Source: Ypsolopha sequella
Taxonomy: Eukaryota; Arthropoda; Insecta; Lepidoptera; Ypsolophidae
Length of the DNA stretch: 64,000 nt
Reading direction: 5' to 3'
Assembly: GCA_934047225.1 (NCBI GenBank)
Contig: OW203998.1
Span: forward strand, 18,119,280-18,183,279
How positions within the stretch are numbered: the first letter of the stretch is position 1; each line of letters opens with the position of its first letter. This document shows positions 53,703-63,810 of the stretch, one piece after another. The position numbers and the translations under genes are program-made. Under the pieces are notes generated by a model. The model ran no database searches. It was not told where the DNA came from and saw only the letters and a list, made by a program, of their open reading frames with translations.

Positions 53703-56612
53703 TTACAGGAATATTTCAGTGGTTTTCCTTTTGAACACATTTAAAGACATTGAAAAAGGGTCCAGATCACTTAAGGAGTCATTGTACAAACTGCACACTC
53801 TGCTGATGAAACTGTTTTTAGAATAATTTGTTCTAGAAAATGGAATTGAAAAAAGATTTTTTGAACGGGTCATTAGGTATGGGACTCTAAAAGGGATTTT
53901 TTCGAGGAGTGAGGGGGAGTCGATCATACTATTGACAATTTTGTACAGGAAAAGAGCATCATATTGCTGTCTTCGTCCATGAAGCGAAGGTATATTGTGA
54001 TATTTACATGAGGATTGGTAGTCAAAATGTTGATGTTGAGTCCGGTAATCTAATGCTTTAACGAATTTCTTTTGTAATCTTTCAATACGCTCAATGTGAA
54101 CATTATACTGAGGGTGCCAGACTACGGAGGCAAATTCAAGAACACTTCTGACGTAAGCAAAGTATAGAAGTTTGTAAGTGGATGCCAGTTTAAAAGGTTT
54201 ACCAAGACGCAGGATTAGTCCAAGCTGCTTATAAGCCTTATTTATAATAAGATCAATGTGTTGATTAAACGACAATTTAGAATCTATTAAGATACCAAGA
54301 TCCTTAACGACATCAACTCTGCATAAAGGAACATTGTTCAAGGTATAGTTATACGTTATTATATTACGTTTACGTGTAAAGGTAATAACATGGCACTTAG
54401 TAGGGTTAAGAAAGAGTTGACTTTGTAAGCAATATGTAAATATTTTATCAATATCAGTTTGAAGTTCCATGCAGTCAGAGGGGCTTTCGACAATTTTAAA
54501 TATTTTTGTGTCATCTGCGTAAAGCAATGAGATAGATTTATCCATTACGCCACACATATCGTTTATGTAAATAGTAAAGAGCAGAGGCCCCAGATGGGAT
54601 CCCTGAGGGACACCTGAGCTAATTGGCATAAAAGATGACGTGTGACCTTTAATAGTTACTGCTTGGGATCTGTTACTAATGTAGGATCTAATCCACCTAT
54701 AAAGATTTCCATGAATTCCCATTAAATTTAACTTCTCTAATAAACAATTGTGATTTATCTTGTCAAACGCTTTAGCAAAATCTGTATATATAACATCCAC
54801 TTGTTTGTTTTCATTCATGGCTTTAAGAATAAAATCACTGAAATTTACCAAATTAGTGTCAACACTACGTCCCTGAAAGAAACCATGTTGGTTCTGGGTG
54901 ATGTGCGGTTTAATTACTTGAAATAAGACGTTACATATTATTTTTTCAAATACTTTGGCAAGAATACATAGTTTGGAAATGGGTCGATAGTTTTTTATAT
55001 CATGCTTATTACCACCTTTAGGTACTGGAGTTACAAACGCAACTTTCCATACTTCTGGAAAAACACCTTCAGAAAGAGATTTCTGGAAGATCCATGCTAG
55101 CGGTATAGCAAGTTCTTCAGCACAATGAAATAAAAATAAGGGATGAATTCCATCAGGACCCGCACCCTTGTTCCTATCGAGATTCTTTAGAAGTATGCTA
55201 ATAATACCTGAGGTAATTTCTATATCAGATTCAGAAAGATCAATGGGAGTATTGTTACAAATTGGCTCGCTACTCTTAAATTTAGGGAGGCCATCGCTAG
55301 GTTCAAATACAGAGTTAAAGTATTCATTAAACAGATTACATATTTCTGAGGGGTCTGATGAAGATTTTTTATCATAATTCATAAGTTGTGGTATATCATT
55401 AGATCTTTTTGTATGTTTGATGAAACTCCAAAAATATTTAGGATTACATTGTATTTTTAACTCTGAATATTCAACAAAGTTAATGAAACACTTTCGCTGC
55501 ATACGTTTTTCTCTGGCCCGGAGGAGTGAAAACGTTTGGTAATCAAGAGGATTCCCAAATTGCTTCCACTTCCTATGATACTTAGACTTTTCTTTTTGTA
55601 GTTTAATTAAGGGTTTGGAGTACCATGAGGGGTGTTTATTTCTTCCAGAGCAGCATTGATGGGGAACATATTTAAGAATTATATTATTTACTATTTCATA
55701 AAAGGAGTCCAGGGCATCCTCAACACCATTACTGATAGAAAAAAGGGCACTCCAGTCAACTGACCGAAGTTCACTCCGAATTAGATCATAGTCGGCTTTG
55801 TAAAACTGCTTGACAATTCTTACATTTGCTGAGAGTTCTCGGTAAAGCACTTCGCCAGAGTCAACCTGTATGGTTACTGATTTGTGGAAGCTATCTTCAC
55901 GAGTGAGTGGTGAATCACATTCTCTTACGACGCAGCTAACATTGGCAAAAATTAAATCTAGAAGACGGGAAACACTGTTTCTTACTTTATTAAATTGGCT
56001 TAAGCCAGTTAATGACATGAAATCACTGATTAAAGTGCTATGAGTTCCACCGTTTGCTTCAATTTCAATGTTTTCAGTTTCTTGGTATCTGGGTTGGAAC
56101 CATGTAGCATGGGGCACATTGAAATCACCAATAATAATAAACTTGTCTTCCGGACGTGAAGTTATTATTTCTGAGGTATGGTCAAAGAAATTGGTCAACA
56201 TGGTAGTATGACTATAACCTGTGGGTGGGGGACTGGGAAAATACACACAAGCGAAGTTTAAACATGGGCCTGCACTATTATTGGTAGTTGGGATACTGAG
56301 CCACAAGTCCTCCGCTGGAGCGGGTGATAGCCATTGAATTCTAATAAAAGCTGAAATCTCTTGCCGTACTGCAATGATTACACCACCACCGCGTTGTTTT
56401 CCTGTCGATATAGTATCACGATCGCGACGATAGACAACATAGCGACTGTCAAAGTATTCAGCATTAAGGAAACCATCATTCAACCAAGTTTCGGTTAAAC
56501 ATATTATATCATAGTTGTTAGCTAAGACACCAGATAAAAATTCAGATGATTTAGTGCGCAATCCTCGAGTGTTTTGATAGTAAACTGATATGCTTTTTCT
56601 ATTTATATTTAT
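53703..56612 (-). CDS. LINE ORF2: endonuclease and reverse transcriptase
   Basis: This ORF2 nicks chromosomal DNA and reverse-transcribes the element RNA at the nick. Counting from 56612 (969 codons, all open), the endonuclease domain shows YYQNTRGLRTK, the catalytic Glu in LTETW (about residue 41) and GDFN at 162-165. The RT has NKGAGPDGIHP, TPVPKGG..YRPIS, TDFAKAFD (Asp about 611), SGVPQGSHLGP and the active-site YADD at 698-701. The C terminus ends with the usual 'L.RFNVFKRK'-like block and there is no RNase H. There is no ATG before the endonuclease: the frame opens after a TAG at 56616-56618, and the first Met falls past the first catalytic residues. ATA at 56610-56612 overlaps the TAA that ends the upstream frame. 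A G at 56610 would make ATGA, so ORF2 may have started there by reinitiation. Confidence 0.95.
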   Translation of the reverse strand: MNINRKSISVYYQNTRGLRTKSSEFLSGVLANNYDIICLTETWLNDGFLNAEYFDSRYVVYRRDRDTISTGKQRGGGVIIAVRQEISAFIRIQWLSPAPAEDLWLSIPTTNNSAGPCLNFACVYFPSPPPTGYSHTTMLTNFFDHTSEIITSRPEDKFIIIGDFNVPHATWFQPRYQETENIEIEANGGTHSTLISDFMSLTGLSQFNKVRNSVSRLLDLIFANVSCVVRECDSPLTREDSFHKSVTIQVDSGEVLYRELSANVRIVKQFYKADYDLIRSELRSVDWSALFSISNGVEDALDSFYEIVNNIILKYVPHQCCSGRNKHPSWYSKPLIKLQKEKSKYHRKWKQFGNPLDYQTFSLLRAREKRMQRKCFINFVEYSELKIQCNPKYFWSFIKHTKRSNDIPQLMNYDKKSSSDPSEICNLFNEYFNSVFEPSDGLPKFKSSEPICNNTPIDLSESDIEITSGIISILLKNLDRNKGAGPDGIHPLFLFHCAEELAIPLAWIFQKSLSEGVFPEVWKVAFVTPVPKGGNKHDIKNYRPISKLCILAKVFEKIICNVLFQVIKPHITQNQHGFFQGRSVDTNLVNFSDFILKAMNENKQVDVIYTDFAKAFDKINHNCLLEKLNLMGIHGNLYRWIRSYISNRSQAVTIKGHTSSFMPISSGVPQGSHLGPLLFTIYINDMCGVMDKSISLLYADDTKIFKIVESPSDCMELQTDIDKIFTYCLQSQLFLNPTKCHVITFTRKRNIITYNYTLNNVPLCRVDVVKDLGILIDSKLSFNQHIDLIINKAYKQLGLILRLGKPFKLASTYKLLYFAYVRSVLEFASVVWHPQYNVHIERIERLQKKFVKALDYRTQHQHFDYQSSCKYHNIPSLHGRRQQYDALFLYKIVNSMIDSPSLLEKIPFRVPYLMTRSKNLFSIPFSRTNYSKNSFISRVCSLYNDSLSDLDPFSMSLNVFKRKTTEIFL

Positions 56613-57343
56613 GTACTATCGAGTGGGATCCATCTGATGAAGGAGTCCCACAAGACAGCACCCACTATATAAATTATTTTTTTTTCCATTATTATTTGGA
56701 AAAGAATAAAGAAGTTGGACGAGACATGATGAATAAGAGCACCATGTAATTCACACAATTTCCTATACGTATTTTTTATGGCACTTGAGTAAACATTAGT
56801 ATGATAGGACTCTACACAATTAAATGGGTTTATTAAATTCAAAATTTTAAAGAATTTGTTACCTATTACAGCAATGATTGAATATGTGTACTGGACCCCT
56901 CTATACAATAACCTATATGACCAAGAACAAAATGTCCTCTCCTCAGTGCAGGTACAGAACTTATTTGACTCCTCTACAAAATAAAATGGGTATATTAAAT
57001 ACAAACTTTTAGAGAATTTGTAACCAATTACAGCAATGATTAAATATGTATAACGGACTTGCCTGTACAATGACCTATATGACAAAAAACAAAATTTCCC
57101 TGCCACAGTGCAGATACAGAACTTATTTGACTCCACTACAAGATTAAATAGTTTTGTAATATTCAAAACTTTAAACAATTTATAACCAATTTTGGCAATG
57201 ATTAAGTAAGTGTACCGGACCTCTCTGTATAATAAACTATTTGACCAAGAACAAAATGTTAAACAAGTATAGGTACATAACTTATTAATAAGGCTATGCT
57301 TTAATATATTTTTAATCAAAAACCTCAAACATGAAAAGGACCT
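56609..57343 (-). CDS. In-frame extension of ORF1 with three 54-residue repeats
   Basis: The ORF1 frame stays open for 244 codons after the TGA at 57344-57346, ending at TAA 56609-56611. It encodes three tandem repeats of 53-54 residues (DNA units about 56808-56966, 56967-57128 and 57129-57290). Each begins NK(L/F)C, has FCSWS or FCFLS, then YTYLIIA.IG.K, and ends VES. A C-terminal tail (YHTNVYSS...) follows. It is rich in Cys, Tyr, Ile and Leu, with no Met until near the end, so it cannot start independently. Between repeats 2 and 3 I count roughly 18 amino-acid-changing against 4 silent codon differences, which gives no sign of purifying selection. Yet 244 open codons in AT-rich DNA is unlikely by chance. 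It was either part of ORF1 in the parent element or is a non-coding spacer with lucky frames. I recognise no domain. Confidence 0.5.
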   Translation of the reverse strand, partial: RSFSCLRFLIKNILKHSLINKLCTYTCLTFCSWSNSLLYREVRYTYLIIAKIGYKLFKVLNITKLFNLVVESNKFCICTVAGKFCFLSYRSLYRQVRYTYLIIAVIGYKFSKSLYLIYPFYFVEESNKFCTCTEERTFCSWSYRLLYRGVQYTYSIIAVIGNKFFKILNLINPFNCVESYHTNVYSSAIKNTYRKLCELHGALIHHVSSNFFILFQIIMEKKIIYIVGAVLWDSFIRWIPLDST

Positions 57344-58366
57344 TCACTGAATTTTAAGAAGATCTTGTTCGTTTCTGATCAAGATGGCAGGTCTGCCTTC
57401 TTGCTTGCGAACAAATATTTTACAGTCGCGAACCCAGATGTAGGCATAATTGTTCTTTATCTTGAGTTTTCTAGCCTCTTTTAGGAGAACCTTATTCCTC
57501 GATGTAAGATGCTCGTTGATGTAAACATTACATGATGGTCCAGTGAAACCGAGGTCTGCTGTAATGAGTGTTCTACGAGCACGGGCTGCAGCCAGAAACT
57601 GATCCTTCCGAATGTGACGGCAGAATTTCAAAACAATTGCAGGTTCACGGAGACCAGACATGTTGGAATCAGTTGCATTGTCACTGGTGGAGATATGTTT
57701 CTTTTCAAGGGCAGACGGGTGTCTTCGCACTCGTGTGATGTCATCAATATCAGTTTCCTGGAGAGTGAAACCAATTTTCACCGATATGTCTCGTAGAATT
57801 GTAATCAGATTCTCTCCCTTTTTGAATGGAACTCCGGATATTTCAACATTGTTTCTTCGCAGGTATTGTTCCCTTTCCAACAAGTCAGATTCAATGAGAT
57901 GGATCTTAGATTCAACATCAGAGAGGCGTGTGGTGAACACTTCCATTTGCTTCTGAACATTTTCCATGAAGGCGAGATTTTTCTGTTTGATAGTTGCTAG
58001 GTTTTCAAAATCGGTACGCAGGCTTCGGATCTCGATCATGATGGATTCTAGGGTGACTTGGTTTTCTTGCGATTTTACAGAACAGTCTTGTGTTACAGCT
58101 ATATTCTTATTGCTTGAGCTAGGAGTACTCACGGGCTCGTTATCATTCTTTGCTTCTTTAGGCTTAGATGCCTTGCACGTAGGGCAGATCCAGCTTCCGT
58201 TTTCCTGCAGAGACAAGCCATTTGCTCCAACACACAATTCATGGAATTTGTAGCGGCATGTTGAGCAATGCAGCGCTTGATCATTCCTTTTTAATTGTTT
58301 TTCGCAACACGCATATGTACAATTCATATCAATCCTTTTATTGATTTTCTTCTTGTCGGTACTCAT
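57344..58366 (-). CDS. LINE ORF1: PHD-like zinc finger, coiled coil, nucleic-acid-binding domain
   Basis: ORF1 proteins bind the element RNA and help deliver it to the target site. I start at the ATG at 58366 (MSTDKKKINKRIDMNCTYAC). The frame is also open for 20 codons upstream, but without an ATG. Residues about 15-70 form a PHD-like finger: C.(A)CC, then LHCSTC.YKFHELC, then WICPTC. Next are a charged linker and a coiled coil (ESIMIEIRSLRTDFENLATI to LLEREQYLRRNNVEISGVPF). The C-terminal half resembles the RNA-binding part of other insect ORF1 proteins (IVLKFCRHIRKDQFLAAARA, YINEHLTSRNKVLLKEARKL, YIWVRDCKIFVRK). It ends LLKIQ at a TGA, after which the same frame continues into the repeat-bearing extension. 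All 340 codons are open. Confidence 0.92.
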   Translation of the reverse strand: MSTDKKKINKRIDMNCTYACCEKQLKRNDQALHCSTCRYKFHELCVGANGLSLQENGSWICPTCKASKPKEAKNDNEPVSTPSSSNKNIAVTQDCSVKSQENQVTLESIMIEIRSLRTDFENLATIKQKNLAFMENVQKQMEVFTTRLSDVESKIHLIESDLLEREQYLRRNNVEISGVPFKKGENLITILRDISVKIGFTLQETDIDDITRVRRHPSALEKKHISTSDNATDSNMSGLREPAIVLKFCRHIRKDQFLAAARARRTLITADLGFTGPSCNVYINEHLTSRNKVLLKEARKLKIKNNYAYIWVRDCKIFVRKQEGRPAILIRNEQDLLKIQ

Positions 58367-58692
58367 CTCGGATCTGAGCTTGCTCCAAAAAGAAACCCGT
58401 GAATTTCGTATTTTCAGAGCGTCCAAAGTCGCCGCTGAAAGCTAGCGCTGAAGCGCTGCAACTGCTAGACAGTGGTTAACAAAAATGACGCCGCAATACT
58501 TCACAGATTTAAGTTCTTAATTCACGAAGACTGAGCACTTCTATTGAAATATTCAAGCGCGCAATGAACGATATATACGTAATTCACCAGTAATTAGCGA
58601 TTTGGCGTAGTAAATTCACAAAACTAAATTAATTAAAATCGGCACGGCACAAAATATTTGTTGACGTTTCGGCGGTGTTGCCAGGTACACTT

Positions 58693-60590
58693 ACTTGGGA
58701 TAAATCGCCAAGCATTTAAAATATAGAAATTTATTTTGAAATATTTACAGTGCATGGCAAAATTATTAGATCGTAGATAATCCAGTCGGTACATGTTCAG
58801 GTTCTGTTACGCAAAATGAAAACAATGAAACTCTTTTAGGATTAATTTGTTATCCCAATGTTTGTCTGTCTGTCCGTTTGTCTAGACAATTTTTTCTGGG
58901 TAAAATTAATAAATACCAATATAAACGGCCCTCTATAGAGCTGTAAAAACATACTTTTGACGTTTTAATTTATATAACGTTTTAGGTTTTTACGTTTTTT
59001 TTTTTTACGTTTTTCATACAATTTTTCTCACTATGAAAATGTAGGGATGAACACTTGAGATAATATTTTGCATTTAAAAGTCAACACAGAAAGGAATTGT
59101 TGAACAAATAATGTAAAAAATGTGAAAACCATGTTGTTCTATTCTAAAGGGATTAATTATCTACTGTTCAATGTGGCGATAGCTTTGTTTATTTTTTTCC
59201 TTGAATTATTTTTTACTAAGATAACAAATAGTTTAATACAAGGTTTTCCTTAAGAGGTCCCTTTACCCCTGTATTTTTCTTAAAATTCATACAATAGGTA
59301 TAAATTATATTTAATTTAATTCTCTTTTACTAACATAATTTTTAAGATAATTGTTACTAACACTGATGGATCATTGGTATCTGAAATAAATGGAATATTA
59401 TTATTATAAACCGAATGTGAAGTCTACAGCTAATTTTCTTCATATCTTTTTTCATGAGTATATTCTAGTGACATCTAACTACGTCTCTATACAGCCCAAA
59501 AAGCAAAATTTGATAAAACACCATCATAATAGCTGTCAGGATGTCGTCAATATTGCCTCGTTTTTACACAAAGTTTAACAAGTTTGTATATTTTTATCTA
59601 TACTGGAAATAAAAAAGAGAGAAATACAGGCGTCGTTCATGTTAAGATGACTAAGTTTACACACTTTGCTAAGTATAAACAATTACCGTTTCATGGAAAA
59701 CTGTTTTGACCTGAAACCATTTCACAAATTCAATTAACTTATTTTGAATATCTTGTCATCTTGCACTTCTTGATGAGAAATACAATTTCAATAAGTAAAA
59801 ATACAACTTTTAGTTAAGAAAACTTATAGTTAAAAGTCTGCTGTATGCATTAACATATTTTTAATTATATTACAATAGTAATAAAATCATTGGCTTATCC
59901 GTCGTCGTGATACCAGCCGTAAATTTCTTAAATAATCTGATATCACGCTTATGGAAAACCCAATTATTTTGAAGATACCATAATATCATTAAAATATGTT
60001 TAGTTTATGCATATAGCAAACTTTTAACAATAATTTGTCTTAGCTAAAAGTTGTACTTTACCGTTATAATTATTTCTTAATATTTTGTTACAAATTCGGA
60101 GAAATAGCCCTTAACCTTAACCTTGTATGAAAATATTTGTTATCTTTGTAACAAAGAAAAAAAAAAAACAAAGCTATCGCCACATTGAACAAACAGTAAA
60201 CTATTAATCCCTTTAGAATAGAAATATATGGTTTTATATTTTTTACATTATTTGTTCTACAGTTCCTTTCTGTGCTTTCTTTCAAATGCAAAATATTATG
60301 TGAAGTGTTGATCTCTATATTTTCATAAGGAGAAAATTTGTATGAAAAAGTTAAACAAAAGGCCATAAAAACGTTATAATATGTATATTTTACAGGGCTG
60401 TAAATATTAACATTTATTGATTTTACCCAGAAAAATTGCCTAGACAAACGGACAAACAGACAAACATAGGGACAACAAATTAATCCTAAAAGAGTTTTGT
60501 TTTTTCATTTTGCGTAAACGGACCTGAACATTCAAACTATGATTCAAATAAATTTCTATATTTTAAACACTTGGCGATTTATCCCAAGGG
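58693..60590. mobile_element. Non-autonomous element with terminal inverted repeats over 500 bp
   Basis: TTGGGATAAATCGCCAAG at 58695 is inverted at about 60570-60588. Matching blocks continue inward: GGATTAATTTGTTATCCCAA with TCTGTCCGTTTGTCTAGACA, TTCTATTCTAAAGGGATTAA, CAATGTGGCGATAGCTTTG and AAGATAACAAATA, as far as about 59270 and 60070. Divergence is perhaps 10-15%. An inner pair (ACAACTTTTAGTTAAG at about 59802 and CTTAGCTAAAAGTTGTAC at about 60039) extends the symmetry. The roughly 800-bp centre has no long frame. No target duplication is clear. It starts directly at the 5' side of the LINE. Confidence 0.85.
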
Positions 60591-60591
60591 T

Positions 60592-61394
60592 AAACAGGTG
60601 TCCCAAAAGTCAACGCTTTCCCTTGGAAGGCTGGTAGGCCAGCTCATGACTGACCAGAATATCAAATTATGACCTCAGCAAAAAGTAGATAGTCTTCGAG
60701 TTGATGGTACTTTTATAAATTCGAATAGGTTTTTGAGAGTCAAAGCTAACCAGTTCTAAATTCTAAGAATAAAATTTTTGTTGCGCAACTCTGAATAGTC
60801 ATGCTATTGATAAAGTCAAAAATAAACCTTGAAATGCTGTTACATCAGGAAGAAAAATAAAAACCCAATTTATGAGCAATTTTTTGTAATTAGGTTAGTT
60901 CGATACCACACCCTGAAAAAAAATGTCCTATGTTAGTTTTGCAAATTGTCTTAAATAACGGCTCATCAAATATTGTTTTTCAAATGATCTAGCAATTTCT
61001 GTGTATTACTTTTGAAAAAAAAGTTATTGCTATTTTACTACCAAAGGAGCTGCGTATTTTTTAAAATAATTAGAATTTAGAATGAAAGAGTGGCGGGCAG
61101 TAAAAATATTTGACGTTCATTAGAAATGCCATTTAACACGCGTTAGAGTAAGATAAATAGTGACGCTATTTAAAATGAGTTGGAATGAGATAGTAACGCA
61201 GTTAAACGTGGTTGAATGACAGAGGCATAATTGATATAGGCTACAGTGAGATAGATAGTGACGTGGTGCATTCCTTCTGAGAATATTTGTTAGTTTCCAC
61301 TTTTTGTAATAACAACTTTAGTAAAAATTTTTTGTAAAGAAATTTTTGGTCCAATTTATTTTCCCGCAAGTGTAAAACCAGCTCAACGGGCAAA
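60592..61394. other. No gene recognised
   Basis: Loose repeats of AGTGAGATAGATAGTGACG and GAGATAGTAACG occur at 61145-61265. Confidence 0.35.
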
Positions 61395-61560
61395 AATATT
61401 TAAAGAATGGGTAATGGTGACAATTAACCGTCACAATATTATTATGTATCTCTAAAGGAGTGTCTGAAATGTTCCGAGGGTCAACTGATAAATCAAACAC
61501 TCAAAAAACCACTTTCAGCCGACCATAATAAATTTACGTCCCGACGTGATAGCAAGTAGG
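61395..61560 (-). mobile_element. SINE fragment, degraded
   Basis: On the minus strand ATCACGTCGGGACGTAAATT and GTTGACCCTCGGAACATTTC match the middle and 3' part of the SINE at 28285. Confidence 0.55.
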
Positions 61561-62916
61561 ATCAATGCCGTGAGACGATGATCGAAATACACTAATAAAT
61601 AAGATAAAATAAAATACGTATTACTTTTGACCCTGCCTCGTCCACTCTATTCGTATTTTTGCTATGGTGACGCGAGCTTAGAGACCGGGACGAATTTCCC
61701 CCCGCGCGCTATCGTAAAATAGAATAAGCCACGCCCGGAACTGGTTTTTGTTTTGGCTATGTCATACTCTTAACTAAAAATTTTTGACGTCAAGTGTGTA
61801 GTTACTAAACATACTCAAAGCCATAAAAATATGCTATGCATTCCTGAAAACACAAATAAAATTACCGAATAAACATAAAGTTCTTTAATCCGAAAGATAT
61901 TTTGCAAATTATTCTTTGAAAATAAGCTTTCGTCGCAAAGATATCAGAGCGACAACTACCGTTTATTATTTAATAACCATAAATCTATGACCATAAACCA
62001 ATCTACCAACAAAATGCAAGACAAAGCATTTTCTTGACATAAACCTAAGTTTTCCATAAAAGTACGAATGACCTAAAAAAAAATGAACTACCCACGAAAC
62101 TAGAGTCGACTAAAAGTCTGTTAAACATTGACGTTAAAAATGGTTTTCATTCTCACGTTGGAATGCGTGGTTGCACCTCGTCTTAAGAGAAATGTTACAG
62201 ACTGTAGGTACTGAGCTTGTTATTAGAGTATCCGTGAGAACCCAATCTGCATTAAATTAAACAGTTAGATATTACCAATGTAATTGTAATATGTGCAAAG
62301 ATATATTCAGGTGTGAGAATTATCTTTTGTTGCACACCGTAACAAAGCCTCATGGAATTACAAAACGGTAGGGAAAGTGTGTCAAGTCATACTTTTGTCA
62401 TGGTTTCATGAAGTAATATAAGCCGACTCTATATTTGGCTATATAAATGGTCACCCTACGCAAAATTACTGTACTTGAGTCAAAAGTTATAGTAGCTATA
62501 AACTTATGGAATGACCGACTGATTCAGTACAGTCGATTATCGCAGTCGTTTTTTTAAATTTCGTTAAACACATCACTTAACAAATTTGTGTAGGTATATT
62601 TTTAACCGTAGTGCAAACAAATAAATGCCAAAGTATTTGTTAGAAAGTTCGATTAATGACATTATGTTTAGATTGAGATCATATTATCATATTAACTGTT
62701 GATTCTTTACCTCAAAAGCCTCATCAAAATAAAAACTTAATGTGTTGAAATTCGATTTATTTTCATTTTTTTCAGTGTTTTTGTAAGTAGACAATCAAAT
62801 AAGAAGCAATCATTGCCATCGTAAACAGGAATAAAGTCGATTGGACACTTAAATAAGAATGCTTATAAAAAGAAGAACGCAAAAGTAATAATCATTAGTC
62901 AAGGCTTAACAATGTG
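61561..62916. other. No gene; possible promoter-like elements upstream of the 62917 frame
   Basis: A TATATAA at about 62449 lies some 470 bp before the ATG, and a TCAGT at about 62524 resembles an arthropod initiator, but their spacing does not match each other. A tract TTTTCATTTTTTTCAG ending at 62776 resembles a 3' splice site. A short patch at 61675-61740 is GC-richer. Confidence 0.25.
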
Positions 62917-63810
62917 ATGGCAAAAACGGTGAGGAAAGTGAAAAGAGGCAGAGTCAAAGAACCCACTGGAAGTCAGCCTCCCTCTATTGTGGTCACTCCA
63001 CCAGACTCAACAACCAACAGTCTAGCTTTTATTAAAGATATGAAGCTAAAAATCTCTAATAATTTTAATAATAATGGCGATAAAATTATGAATGCAGTCA
63101 AAGAAAATAACACAATACAAGTGGCAAACTGTAGAGAAACTGCACAAACTGCAACAACATCTCAAGGTACAGCTAGAGAAAATAATATGGCTGAATTTAA
63201 TGTTAGTAAATTGATAGCAGAACTATCAGAAAATTCTCGGGCGTCAAAAGATGAAATAGAAAACATACAGAGAAAGTTATTGCAGCAAGCTAATGAGATT
63301 TTAAAAGTGAACGCCTTTGTCAACCAACCGGTGCCTGTCCCACGCGTCATCGACAGCACCCAAAAATACAGCACAAGCACCTATGGAAGAATACCACTCA
63401 TCATACCAAGGAATCCTAATAGTAGGACAACTCAAGGCACCGTTTTCTTACCAGATCAAACTAATCAAAACAAGTTGGACGTTTTGCGCCAAAACATGTC
63501 GCAGAATTCAAACATGGCGGCAGCAGAGCTTCTAAGGAGACCGGACAATCAACTCTGTGACACGCAACTGGTCCCAGAGAAGCTACAAGAAATTCCTGGA
63601 CCATTCCGGATGGATAATGCTGGTACAATGATAAATAGTGGCCAGGGAAATATGCAAAGAGTCGCCATGACGGCGGCGGACGAGGGAAGAGTTTTTTTCT
63701 ACGAAACGGGTTCTCCGCCAAGCCGCTTGCCAGCCAGTGCGCGCGCCGCTTCTACAAGAGGTGAATGTCTTGACGTTCCTTTTTCAAATATGAATTCTTT
63801 TCTTTTTTGA
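62917..63810 (+). CDS. Unidentified 297-residue open reading frame
   Basis: The frame starts at ATG 62917 (MAKTVRKVKRGRVKEPTGSQ); an out-of-frame ATG-TGA pair lies at 62912-62917. The N terminus is basic, like a nuclear-localisation or nucleic-acid-binding tail. It is followed by a Ser/Thr/Asn-rich region, a probable coiled coil at about residues 95-130 (SKLIAELSENSRASKDEIEN, IQRKLLQQANEILK) and a Pro/Arg/Asn-rich part (YGRIPLIIPRNPNSR). The last roughly 40 residues look compositionally different, and a possible 5' splice site (AAGAG/GTGAATG) sits near 63761, so the real protein may continue past this window through an intron. Base composition is less AT-rich than the surroundings. It could be a host exon or a gag-like ORF of a retroelement. 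No zinc knuckle or enzyme domain is visible, and I do not recognise the family. Confidence 0.45.
   Translation: MAKTVRKVKRGRVKEPTGSQPPSIVVTPPDSTTNSLAFIKDMKLKISNNFNNNGDKIMNAVKENNTIQVANCRETAQTATTSQGTARENNMAEFNVSKLIAELSENSRASKDEIENIQRKLLQQANEILKVNAFVNQPVPVPRVIDSTQKYSTSTYGRIPLIIPRNPNSRTTQGTVFLPDQTNQNKLDVLRQNMSQNSNMAAAELLRRPDNQLCDTQLVPEKLQEIPGPFRMDNAGTMINSGQGNMQRVAMTAADEGRVFFYETGSPPSRLPASARAASTRGECLDVPFSNMNSFLF

Larger units (their letters stand above)
52995..58690 (-). mobile_element. Near full-length two-ORF LINE
   Basis: On the minus strand the order is 5' leader (about 58690-58367), ORF1, an in-frame extension of ORF1, ORF2, a roughly 680-bp 3' untranslated region and an (AAAAT)n tail (plus-strand 52995-53025). 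The combination of a PHD-like ORF1 and an ORF2 with apurinic-type endonuclease plus RT and no RNase H fits the CR1/Jockey group. The 5' boundary is not defined, since a long-inverted-repeat element starts near 58693. I saw no target duplication. Confidence 0.9.

Noticed and set aside
56616..56622. Canonical -1 frameshift slippery site between the ORF1 extension and ORF2
   Set aside because: The overlap sequence GATAGTACATAAATA has no X-XXY-YYZ heptamer. An ATGA-type stop/start overlap lost by one mutation is the simpler idea.
57614..58253. Plus-strand frames opposite ORF1
   Set aside because: They are antisense shadows of the LINE ORF1. The same applies to 55168-55377 opposite ORF2.
62449..62530. 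Core promoter for the 62917 frame
   Set aside because: The TATA-like and initiator-like motifs are about 75 bases apart instead of about 30, and such motifs are frequent in AT-rich DNA.
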